Shown: piece by piece, positions 31,501-43,200 of the stretch
How positions within the stretch are numbered: the first letter of the stretch is position 1
Layout: each line of letters starts with the position of its first letter
DNA from: Platerodrilus igneus
Lineage: Eukaryota; Arthropoda; Insecta; Coleoptera; Lycidae
Length of the DNA stretch: 64,000 nt
Reading direction: 5' to 3'
Assembly: GCA_036346225.1 (NCBI GenBank)
Contig: JARFIW010000115.1
Coordinates: 2,889,001-2,953,000, forward strand
Position numbers and translations under genes: made by a program
The notes under the pieces: model-generated
What the model saw: only the letters and a program-made list of their open reading frames with translations
What the model was told of the DNA's origin: nothing
Database searches by the model: none

Positions 31501-34500
31501 TTTCAAATGGGTCCAGGACCACCATACAAGCGAGCCATATTGGTTTGTGTACTGCAACTTGGGAATTATCTCCTAGCTGTTGCCAACCACTGGGCGTAAC
31601 TGCCAATGCTTTCTCTGTTGCCTTCCTCGCACATCCCTCTGAGAGGACACTTTCAAATGGGTCCAGGACCACCATACAAGCGAGCCATATTGGTTTGTGT
31701 ACTGCAACTTGGGAATTATCTCCTAGCTGTTGCCAACCACTGGGAGTAACTGCCAATGCTTTCTATGTTGCCCCTTCCTCGCACCATCCCTCTGAGAGGT
31801 GCACTTTCAAGTGGGTCCAGGACCCCCATACAAGCGTCCATATTGGTTTGTGTACTGCCACTTGGCGAAGTATCTCCTAGCTGTTGGCAACCACTGGGCG
31901 TAACTGCCAATGCTTTCTCTGTGCCTGTTCCTCGCACCATCCCTCTGAGAGAGACACTTTCAAGTGGGGTTAGAGCCACCATACAAGCGTCCATATTGGT
32001 TTGTGTACTGCCAACTTGTGGAATTATCTCCTAACTGTTGCCAACCACTGGGCGTAACTGCCAATGCTTTCCTGTTGCTCTTCCTCGCACCATCCTCTGA
32101 GAGAGACACTTTCAAGTGGGTCCAGGGCCACCATACAAGCGTCCATATTGGTTTGTGTACTGCAACTTGTGGAATTATCTCCTAACTGTTGCCAACCACT
32201 GGGCGTAACTGTCAATGCTTTCTTGTTGCTCTTCCTCGCACCATCCTCTGAGAGAGCACTTTCAAGTGGGTCCAGGACCACCATACAAGCGTCCATATTG
32301 GTTTGTGTACTGCCACTTGGGAATTATCTCCTAGCTGTTGCCAACCACTGGGCGTAACTGCCAATGCTTTCTCTGTTGCCTCTTCCTCGCACCATCCCTC
32401 TGAGACAGAGACACTTTCAAGTGGGTCCAGGGCCACCATACAAGCGTCCATATTGGTTTGTGTACTGCCACTTGGCGAAGTATCTCCTAGCTGTTGCCAA
32501 CCACTGGGCGTAACTGCCAATGCTTTCTCTGTTTCCCCTTCCTCGCACCAACCCTCTGAGAGGTGAACTTTCAAGTGGGTCCAGGACCCCCATACAAGCG
32601 TCCATATTGGTTTGTGTACTGCCACTTGGCGAAGTATCTCCTAGCTGTTGGCCACTGGGCGTAACTGCCAATGCTTTCTCTGTTGCCTCTTCCTCGCACC
32701 ATCCCTCTGAGAGAGACACTTTCAAGTGGGTCCAGGCCACCATACAAGCGTCCATATTGGTTTGTGTACTGTCAACTTGTGGAATTATCTCCTAGCTGTT
32801 GCCAACCACTGGGCGTAACTGCCAATGCTTTCTCTGTTGCCTCTTCCTCGCACCATCCCTCTGAGAGAGACACTTTCAAGTGGGTCCAGGGCCACCATAC
32901 AAGCGAGCCATATTGGTTTGTGTACTGTCAACTTGGGGAATTATCTCCTAGCTGTTGCAAACCACTGGGCGTAACTGCCAATGCTTTCTATGTTGCCCCT
33001 TCCTCGCACCATCCCTCTGAGAGGTGCACTTTCAAGTGGGTCCAGGACCCCCATACAAGCGTCCATATTGGTTTGTGTACTGCCACTTGGCGAAGTATCT
33101 CCTAGCTGTTGGCAACCACTGGGCGTAACTGCCAATGCTTTCTCTGTGCCTCTTCCTCGCACCATCCCTCTGAGACAGAGACACTATCAAGTGGGGTTAG
33201 GGCCACCATACAAGCGTCCATATTGGTTTGTGTACTGCCACTTGGCGAAGTATCTCCTAGCTGTTGCCAACCACTGGGCGTAACTGCCAATGCTTTCTCT
33301 GTGCCTCTTCCTCGCACCATCCCTCTGAGACAGAGACACTATCAAGTGGGGTTAGGGCCACCATACAAGCGTCCATATTGGTTTGTGTACTGCCACTTGC
33401 AAAATATCTCCTAGCTGTTGGCAACCACTGGGCGTAACTGCCAACGCTTTCACTGTTGCCCTTCCTCGCAACATCCCTCTGAGAGAGACACTTTCAAGTG
33501 GGTCCAGGGCCACCATACAAGCGAGCCATATTGGTTTGTGTACTGTCAACTTGGGGAATTATCTCCTAGCTGTTGCCAACCACTGGGCGTAACTGCCAAT
33601 GCTTTCTATGTTGCCCCTTCCTCGCACCATCCCTCTGAGAGGTGCACTTTCAAGTGGGTCCAGGACCCCCATACAAGCGTCCATATTGGTTTGTGTACTG
33701 CCACTTGGCGAAGTATCTCCTAGCTGTTGGCAACCACTGGGCGTAACTGCCAATGCTTTCTCTGTGCCTCTTCCTCGCACCATCCCTCTGAGACAGAGAC
33801 ACTATCAAGTGGGGTTAGGGCCACCATACAAGCGTCCATATTGGTTTGTGTACTGCCACTTGGCGAAGTATCTCCTAGCTGTTGCCAAGCACTGGGCGTA
33901 ACTGCCAATGCTTTCTCTGTTTCCCCTTCCTCGCACCATCCCTCTGAGAGGGGCACTTTCAAGTTGGTCCAGGACCACCATACAAGCGTCCATATTGGTT
34001 TGTGTACTGCCACTTGCAAAATATCTCCTAGCTGTTGGCAACCACTGGGCGTAACTGCCAACGCTTTCACTGTTGCCCTTCCTCGCACCATCCCTCTGAG
34101 AAAAACACCTTCAAGTGGGTCCAGGACCCCCATACAAGCGTCCATATTGGTTTGTGTACTGCCACTTGACGAGGTATCTCCTAGCTGTTGGCAACCACTG
34201 GGCGTAACTGCCAATGCTTTCTATGTTGCCCCTTCCTCGCACCATCCCTCTGAGAGGTGCACTTTCAAGTGGGTCCAGGACCCCCATACAAGCGTCCATA
34301 TTGGTTTGTGTACTGCCACTTGGCGAAGTATCTCTAGCTGTTGGCAACCACTGGGCGTAACTGCCAATGCTTTCTCTGTGCCTCTTCCTCGCACCATCCC
34401 TCTGAGACAGAGACACTATCAAGTGGGGTTAGGGCCACCATACAAGCGTCCATATTGGTTTGTGTACTGCCACTTGGCGAAGTATCTCCTAGCTGTTGCC

Positions 34501-35350
34501 AAGCCACTGGGCGTAACTGCCAATGCTTTCTACTGTTTGCCCTTCCTCGCACCATCCCTCTGAGAGGGGCACTTTCAAGTTGGGTCCAGGACCACCATAC
34601 AAGCGTCCATATTGGTTTGTGTACTGCCACTTGCGAAAGTATCTCCTAGCTGTTGGCAACCACTGGGCGTAACTGCCAATGCTTTCACTGTTGCCTCTTC
34701 CTCGCACCATCCCTCTGAGAAAACACTTTCAAGTGGGTCCAGGACCCCATACAAGCGTCCATATTGGTTTGTGTACTGCCACTTGCGAGGTATCTCCTAG
34801 CTGTTGGCAACCACTGGGCGTAACTGCCAAAGCTTTCACTGTTGCCCTTCCTCGCACCATCCCTCTGAGAAAAACACATTCAAGTGGGTCCAGGACCACC
34901 ATACAAGCGTCCATATTGGTTTGTGTACTGCCACTTGCAAAATATCTCCTAGCTGTTGGCAACCACTGGGCGTAACTGCCAAAGCTTTCACTGTTGCCCT
35001 TCCTCGCACCATCCCTCTGAGAAAAACACATTCAAGTGGGTCCAGGACCACCATACAAGCTTTTATATTGGTTTGTGCACTGCTAACTTGGGGAATTATC
35101 CCCTAACTGTTGCCAACCTCTGGGCGTAACTGTCAATGCTTTCCCTGTTGCCCCTTCCTCGCACCATTCCTCTGAGAGCACTTCAAGTGGGTCCAGGACC
35201 CCATACAAGCGTCATATTGGTTTGTGACTGCTCACTTGCAAAATATCTCCTACTGTTGCAACCCTGGCGTAACTGCCAATGCTTTCTCTGTTGCCTTCCG
35301 CACCAGTCCTCTGAGAAACACATTCAAGTGGGTCCAGGACCACCAGACAA
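25579..35350. repeat. 155-bp satellite array, about 63 units
   Basis: Consensus words in order: ctgttgccaaccactgggcg, taactgccaatgctttctct, gttgcctcttcctcgcacca, tccctctgagagagacactt, tcaagtgggtccagggccac, catacaagcgtccatattgg, tttgtgtactgccaacttgg, ggaattatctcctag. Early units are spaced 155-156 bp apart. Variants (agcgagcc against agcgtcc; gagagagac against gaggtgcac; aactgtcaatac against aactgccaatgc) form higher-order repeats: a dimer of 309 bp at 26.36-26.95 kb, seen again at 27.44 kb, and a tetramer of about 618 bp at 32.98-34.2 kb. Frames stay open for hundreds of codons on both strands because the unit is stop-poor; 155 is not a multiple of three and indels are frequent, so it is not coding. 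Confidence 0.97.
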
Positions 35351-36940
35351 GCGAAGTGACAGGTAGTTCCTCTGTGGACAGATAATTTGCAACCTCTCAC
35401 ACCAAATTAGACGTCACCTTGGTTTGTCTTAACCTTATCCAAAAGTGAAAATCTGTGAGCCCTAGGGCTTTGGTCGGTCCAAAACAAGCTAGTCTTTGGA
35501 TTCTGGACAGCCTGAGGGAGACACTTGCAGGTGGGTCGAAGGCCACCGCACGAATGAGTCATATTTGATCGTGTACTGCGTTAGAAGTTGAGAAGTTATT
35601 CCCTAGCTCTTGTCAACCACTTGACGTAACTGCTGTTGCTCCTTCCATGTTTCCTCCAATTTAGCTTATTAGTACAGATCACGCCCTCTGTTTTTAAAAC
35701 AAATGATGCTCTTCCTTTCTATTTTTTGTGGATTTACCAAGACCTGATTAGAGGGCATGTCGCCTCTGGTACATTGCAGAGTGTGCTCACAAGGCTACCA
35801 GATATCAAAACTTCTGGCCAAACGCTCCAAAGGGTGATAGGTAGCTCCTCTGTAGACAACTCTCTCGCATCTAAGCGCCACCTAGGTAGGTCTTCGCCCT
35901 TCTGCGTCTCAACGCTGACTTTGCCTACTTTACCACAACACAACACAGGGTACCTCTAGTACAAAAGGCTTGCAGATTGTATGCCGGTCATTTTCAAAAA
36001 ACTTCCTCTGTCAAGGCTACTTCCTTAACGTGAAGAGCCTTCCCCACCTGGTAGACCACCTGTGTAGCGCCGACTGTTGATTTTGGTCTCACAAACATCC
36101 CTTCAACCAAAAATACGTCAACTAACCTACATTATTTCAAGAAAGGGCGACATGCTTATCGGCCCTTAGCCGGTTTGGGAATAACACCGCTCAAAGCGTA
36201 GGCTGGTCGTAAAGATCTTTACGACTTGGTCGCCCTTCTAGGGCAAGACTGGAAAGATTCCATCGCGCTTTTGCTATTTGAAGAGTTGGAACGCATTCAC
36301 CGCCCTTTGCCGATGCCGACAGCTGGCCATCCGTTCTTCATTTATCTCGATTCATTTGGGAAAGCGAGCGTTTAGGAGGAACCCTCTCTTTTTGAGTGAC
36401 CCCAACTTTTGTCACTCTGGCAGTTTTCGACACGGTACCCCTCCCAGTACCTTAACTCCTTTCTAACTTCCTTTTACCTATCCCAATCGTCGTGAACCTT
36501 ACACTTGACGCCCGCTTTTGGGTTTGTCTGAGTTTCCGGAGAGGTCTACCGCAGAACTCGACTGAGCGGACATGCGTCCTCAAAAGGTGCGACTATCATC
36601 TTGCTCATATCCTCTCCTGCCTTGTTTGGATTGGTTACCATGTGGTCGTCCATGCGTTACCTTAGGACCTTTCGGAAAGCACCCCTTGGGTTCCTGCTTC
36701 GGATGGGTTGCTCATCAGAAACCATACCTCAAATCGTCCATCGTTTGGATTGGTTGTACGTTTTGCAGGGACCTTCCACGTCTTTTGGAAAGCATCCCGA
36801 TTGCTGTTTTGGATGGACGCTCGCTTATCAATAACTGTCCCTTATCATTTTGTGATCCGATGTGGAGATGACGACAGTAACCCTCTCGGATTTTATGGCC
36901 AAACGTTGGCGATGCCCCCCTATCTCAAGGTCAGCAGTTG
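35351..36940. repeat. Unrecognised mid-repetitive flank of the 155-bp array
   Basis: Not coding in any frame that I trust. It contains a strongly diverged 155-bp unit at 35511-35640. It also has two copies of a block with ga(c/t)aggtagttcctctgtgga near 35357 and 35837, and a 120-bp imperfect tandem dimer starting near 36625 and 36745 (ttggattggtt...). It looks like older repetitive or transposon-derived DNA, but no family is recognised. Confidence 0.5.
35511..35640 (+). repeat. Relic 155-bp unit outside the array
   Basis: The order gagggagacacttgcaggtg, ggtcgaaggccaccgcac, gagtcatatttgatcgtgta, gttattccctagctcttgtc, aaccacttgacgtaactg matches the satellite unit with many substitutions. Confidence 0.75.
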
Positions 36941-37150
36941 TTAAATATTCCAGTCGGTCAGGTCGGCATTACAACCGCACTTTGCCACACGAGAAGAAGC
37001 CAGAGGACGGTCTCTAAAAATAAAATTGATCTGTAACAAGTCAGTAGCGGAATGACAGGCCATTTTGTAAATGTAGGCGTTGCTTGTCAACGTTGATACT
37101 GTCAAATAGTTTGCCAAATGGTACAAAATTCGCCAGTGAATATGTAAAAA
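36941..37150 (+). promoter_or_regulatory. Likely promoter and 5' UTR of gene 2
   Basis: About 210 nt of single-copy sequence directly upstream of the start codon. An AT-rich taaaaataaa stretch at about 37017 lies some 25 nt before an initiator-like tcagt near 37041. No other element is recognisable. An in-frame TAA at 37145-37147 closes the upstream frame. Confidence 0.35.
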
Positions 37151-37210
37151 ATGGAAATAGCGATGTATTCTTCAAACGAAGAGATGGATAGTAGAACCAC
37201 AAGCGATGAC
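37151..37210 (+). CDS. Gene 2 exon 1
   Basis: MEIAMYSSNEEMDSRTTSDD; donor GAC|GTATGC, phase 0. The following intron is only 48 nt (37211-37258) and ends TTTTTTGTAGCAG. TAG/CAG gives a possible NAGNAG choice that adds one Gln. Confidence 0.8.
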
Positions 37211-40200
37211 GTATGCTCTAGATTTACTTAACCACCAGTTGAGACTTTTTTGTAGCAGGAAAATCCAGACGATGCGAAAGCACGCGAACCGGTTTCCAGT
37301 TCTCTCCTAGCCCTACTCGACGACAAGAACAAATCAATCAAAACCTTGAAGAAGCAGATCAACAACCAGAAGTTACAACTAGGCTTCTACTTGCATAAGA
37401 TCTTGAGCGGGCCCAAAATTGAACGTTTGGCACAGACGGTAAGTACGTGGTCGGTGTCGCTCACTAAGTGAAGAGAAGAAGAAGAAAAGCTGGCTCCATT
37501 GCATGCGCACGCCTCCCCTTCCCTCCATACATTATTAATCGAACACTTTTAGTGCGCGCCTGCCGAAGTAGAAGAAAACCTTCAGCTCAATCTAGCAATG
37601 ACCAACTTCTGCCAACAAGTTGGCGTCAAAAGCAGGATAATGACGCTGCACAAGCGCATGGTGTCAGTCGAAAGGTGCATCCTCGGCCTTGTGTACCAAC
37701 AGGAAGACATGATACGGTTCGTAGTAGACAGGGTTGTGAGCCTAAAAAGGGAAAGTACAAACGATTTCAACGAGAACTCGTACACGCTCACGAAGATCCT
37801 CGATCATACGATAAAGCTGCGCAAGGATATCGACATGTTTCGTACGTGCTGCAATCGGTTAATCGTCATCGAAGATGAAAGGAATGCTTTAGGTGGGTCT
37901 GGTCTGCGATGTAAGTAATTAAATATTGTTTTTCAGTTGAGCAAGTTTATTCGATGCCGATTTCGCAAAGGTTGAATCGCGGTATCCTATTGGCTGCGCA
38001 GTACGAAAAGATGCGCCTGGAGAAAGAGGTGGAAGAGATCAGGAGAGACCAGAGGATGATACAGCAGCGACTGAATGGAATGCCGGTTAGTGATATATCC
38101 AACATGTCGATCGAAGGCGATCGGTGTAAGTATTCTATCTCTGTTTCACTTTCTTTTGCGCTTGCGTACATATTGTGACGTTTTTCTTTCGTCAGTCTTC
38201 GTTTTCGTATTTTGTCGCCGCCTTTGCTCAAACCTACGCCTTTGTTTATTTCATTAGATTTAATTTTTTTTGTCGATTTATTTTATTTGGTTTTATTTCG
38301 ATTCATTTCGTTTCGTCTTGTTCAATTTTATCTAATTCTTTTAATTACGTTCCACTTCTTTCCGTTTTATTTTACTCTATTCAGTTTTATTTGTTTCTTA
38401 TATGTTAATTCATTTTATTTTGTTTGGTTTTGTTCTATTTCATTTAATTTTGATTCATTTCATTTTATTTCGTTCATTTTTCTTTATTTCGTTCCAAATT
38501 ATTTCATATTGTTTCAATACATCGTTCTACTTCGTTTCATTATGTTTATTTAGTTTCCTCTTGTTCTATTTTCTTCTAGTTCATTTAATTTCGTTTCATT
38601 TCGTTGCATTTCATTCTATTTCGGCCTATTTCTTTGCTCTATTCGTTCTATTTTGTTCCAATTCGTTTCGCTACATTCCATGTCGTTCCATTTCGTTCAA
38701 TCTCATTTCTTGTTTCATTTAGTTTGAAACAATGAGTTTCATTTAGTTTCCCTTCCATCGATTTCCTTCTATTTCGTCTCATTTCCTTTCATTTCTTTCC
38801 AGTTCAATTCATTTTGTACAATTTGGTTTTGTTTGGTTTCATTTTGTACAGCTTTGTTCTATTTCATTTCGCATCATTTCTTTTTATTTTATTTCGTTTC
38901 ATTACATATTATTTCGCTCCGTTTTTTATATTTAGTTTCGTTTCGTTTCGGTCCAACTCGTTTTACTTCATTTCATTATATTTCATTTAGTTTCCTTCGT
39001 TTTATTTCGTTTTATTTCGTTCAATTTCAATTCATTTTGTTTCGTATCGTTTCCTATCATTCAAATTTGTTCTATTTAGTTACGTTCTAGTCCATTTCAT
39101 TACATATCATTTGACTCCATTGCCTTGTATTTTATTTCATTTCAATTCATTTTGTTCAGTTTCGTTTTATTTGATTTCATTTTGTTCAGCTTCGTTCCTT
39201 TTCATTCCATTTCATTCCATTTTGTTTCATTACATTTTATTTCGGTTCAGATCCTTATATTTCGTTTCTTTTCGTTCCTTCTCGTTTCACTTCGTTCTAT
39301 TATATTTCATTTAGTTTCTTTTCATTCTATTTCGTCTCATTTCGCTTTATTTCGTTCCATTTGAATTCATTTTGTTCAGTTTTGTTTTATTTCGTTTAGT
39401 ATCGTTTTCTTTCGTGCTATTTCGTTCCATTTAATTCAATTTCGTTTCATTACATATCATTTCGCTCCATTTCCTTATATTTCGTTTCTTTTCGTTCCAT
39501 CTCGTTCTACTTCGTTTTATTATATTTCATTTAGTTTCCATTCGTTCTATTTCGCTTCATATCGTTTTATTTCGTTCCTTTTAATTCAGTTGCTCAGTTT
39601 CGTCTTATTTTGTTTCAATTTGTTCAGTTTCGTTCTATTTCGTTCTTTTTCGTTCCAGTTCGTTTAAAAAAAATATCATCTCGCTCCATTTCCTTGTATT
39701 TCATTTCGCTTCGTTCCTTCCTGTTCTACTTCGTTTCATTATATTTCATTCAGTTTCCTCTCGTTCTATTTCACCTCATTTCGCTTCATTTTGTTCTATT
39801 TTGTTTTATTTCGTTCCATATCGTTCCCTATTGTTTCCTTTCATTCTAATTCGTTTCTTTTCTTTACAGTTCGTCTCATTACAGAACATTTCGCTCCATT
39901 TTCTTATATTTCATTGCACTTCGTTCCTTCCCGTTTTACTTCGTTTCGTTATACTTTATTAGTTTCCTTTCGCTCTATTTCATCTAATTTCTTTTTATTC
40001 GTTCCATTTCAATTTATTTTAGTGTTTAGTTTTGTTAAGCTTCATTTTATTTCGTTTCTTTTCGTTCCACCTCGTTCTACTTCGATTTATTACATTTCAT
40101 GTATTTTCCTTTCATTCCATTTCGTCTCATTTCGCTTCATTTCGTTCCATTTCGTTTTATTTTGCTCCATTTCAATTCACTTTGTTCAGTTGTGTTTTAA

Positions 40201-43200
40201 ATAGTTTTGTTTGGTTCAGTTTCGTTCTATTTTGTTTCGTATTGTTTCTCTTTGTTCTATTTCGTTCCTTTTCATTCCTTTTTATTTCATTTCGTGTCAT
40301 TGCGTATTATTTTGCTTCGTTTCCTTATATTTCGTTTCTTTTCGTTTCATCTCGTTTTACTTCGTTTTAGTATATTTAATTTAGTTTTCCTTCGTTCTAT
40401 TTCGTCTTGTTTCGCTACATTTCATTCCATTTCGTTTTATTTCGTTTCATTTCAGTTCGTTTAGTTCAATTTCGTTACCTATCGTTTCCATTCATTCTAA
40501 TTCGTTCTATTTTGTTTTTTCTTCGTTCTAGTTCGTTTCATTACAGATCATTTCGCTCCATTTCCTTGTATTTATTTCATATCGTTTCATATCGTTCCAT
40601 TTAAATTCATTTCTTTCTATTTCATCAAGTTTCATTACGTTCTATTTCGTTTGTGTCATCTTATTTAGTTCCTTTTCTTTCCATTTTGTTTTATTTTATT
40701 TTATTCTGTTCTATTTAGTTTCCTTAAGTTCTGTTTTGTTCAATCTCGTTTCATTTCGCTCCATTTTGTTAAGTTTTGTTTTATTTCGTATCCTTCCGTT
40801 CTATTTTGTTCCGTTTCGTTTCGTTACATTTCATTTAGTTCCATTTTATTCTATTTCACTTCATTTTGCTTCTTTTTGTTCTATTGCTATTTATTATGTC
40901 TTATTTAGCTTTATTTCGTTCTATTTCGCCTTGTCTTGTTTCATTTCCTTCCATTGTGTTTTATTTTGCTCCGTTTTGTTAAATTTCGTATCATTTCTTG
41001 GTTGTACTTTGTTCCCTTTTGCTTTATTTCGTTCTATTTCGTATCATTCTTTGTTTTATTGCGCTTTATTTCGTTTCTTTCCTTTGTTTCACATTGTTCG
41101 ATTTTGCTTTAATATTTCGTTTCATTGTTGAGTTTCTTTCTGTACGATTTCCTTTCATTTTTTTTTCAGTTAGTCCCCTTTCGTTCTAATTTGTTCCATT
41201 TTGTTCCATTTAGTTTGCTTTCGTTTCCTTTCGTTCCATTTTGTTTTATTTCGTTTTATATCGTTCCATTTCAATACCTCGTGTTCAGTTAGGATTGATT
41301 TCGTTTAAATTCGTTCTATTTCATTTCATTACAATTCATTTCGTGCTTTTCGTTTTGTTTCGATCTATTTCTTTTCATTCTATTTCGTACTATTTCCTTT
41401 CCGTCTTCTATTTCGTTTCATATCAATTCATTTTGTTGGTTTTCGTATTTAGTTCCGTTTTGTTCAAGTTCGTTTAATTTCTTTAATATCGTTTTCTTTC
41501 CTTCTATTTCGTCCAGTTTCTTCGTTCTATTCCGGTTCATTTTGTTTCACTTTATTCTATAGATTCACTTCTTCGTTCTATTTTGCTCGATTTCATTTTA
41601 TTTCGTTCCGTTTTGTTTTTTCTTCGATCTATTGCGTTCAAATTCGTTCTATGTCGTTCTATTTTTTTCGATTTCGTTTTAATTCTTCGTTATATTTCAT
41701 TCAATTTCGTTGCATTTCTTTTATACGGTTTCCTTTCGTTCCATCTCCTTCTAGTTTTGTTCCATTCTTTTTCATTGCAATATATTTCGTTCGATTTCTA
41801 GTATTTCGTTTCATTTTTCGTTCGATTTTGTTCCACAACGTTTCATTTCATTCCACTTTCTTCAGTTTCATTTTATTTCGTTCTAATTCATTCCATTGTG
41901 TTCTATTTTGTTCTACTTCGTTTTATATCTTTCCATTTCATTTCGTTTCGTTTTATTTCGTTTTATTTCGCTTTATTTCGTTTTATTTCGTTTTATTTCG
42001 TTTTATTTCGTTCCATTTCGTTTGATTTTCTTCTATTTTGTGTCACTTTTTCGTTCTATCTTGTTCCAATTTGTTTCATTTTGTTCCATATCGTTCTATT
42101 TCCTACCATTTTTGTTTTATTTGGTTACGTTCCGTTTTATTTCGTTTCATTTCGTTTGATTTTGTTTTATTTCGTTTCATTTTTTCGTTCAATCTTGTTC
42201 CAATGTGTTTGATTTTGTTCCATGTCGTTTCATTTCCTTTTATTTCGTCACAATTCGTTCTATTTCATTCCACTTCGTCCCATTTCATTCTATGCTGTTC
42301 AGTTTGGTTTTATTTTGTTCCTCTTCGTTTCATTTCGTTTTAGGTTGTTTTATTTCGTTGCGTTCGATTTCGTTTAATTTCTTCGTTCAATTTTGTCCCA
42401 TTTCGTTCTGTTCCAAATTGTTCCATTTCAATCCATTTAGTTCAACTGCGTTTCATTTTGTTCTATTTTGTTCTACTTCAATTAATTTCATTTTATTTCG
42501 TTCCATTTCGTTTCATTTTATTCTATTTCGATTCATTTCTTCGTTCTATTTTGTTTCATTTCATTCCATTTCGTACCATTTTTGATTAGTTTGTTACATT
42601 GCCTTTCCTTTCGTTATATTTCGTTCTATTTCATACCACTTCGTTTCTTTCCTTTTATATTAATCAGTTTCGTTTTATTTGGTTCCATTTCGTTCTATTT
42701 TATTCCACTTTGATTTATTTCGTTTTAGGTTGTTTCATTTCATTGCATTTCGTTACGTTGCGTTCAATTGCGTTTCATTTTCTTTATTTCGTTTCATGTC
42801 TTCGTTCTATTTTGTTTCATTTTCTTTCATTTCGGTCCATGTTGTTCCATTTCGTATTATTTTTGTTTTTTTTGGTTATGTTCAATTCTATTTCGTTACA
42901 TTTTGTTCTATTTGTTTCCATTTCATTTTATTTCATTCTCTGTTGTTCGGTTTCGTTTTATTTGGTTCCATTTCGTTCCACTTCGGTCTATTTTGTTCCA
43001 CTTCGACTCATTTCGTTTTAGGTTGTTTTATTTCGTTGCATTTCGTTACGTTGCAATCAATTTGGTTTCATTCCGTTTCATTTCTTAGTTCTATTTTCTT
43101 TCATTTCGTTCCAAATTGTTGCATTTCAATCCCTTTAGTTCAGCTTCGCTTCATTTGATTCCGTTTTGTTCAATTTCGTTTCGTTAAGTTTTATTTCGCA

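Noticed and set aside
25579..35350. CRISPR-like or coding repeat array
   Set aside because: Units are contiguous without spacers, the genome is eukaryotic, and the 155-bp length does not keep a reading frame.
35636..36871. Small frames (60-107 codons) in the array flank as remnants of a reverse transcriptase
   Set aside because: No RT motif or consistent frame could be read; left as unrecognised repetitive DNA.
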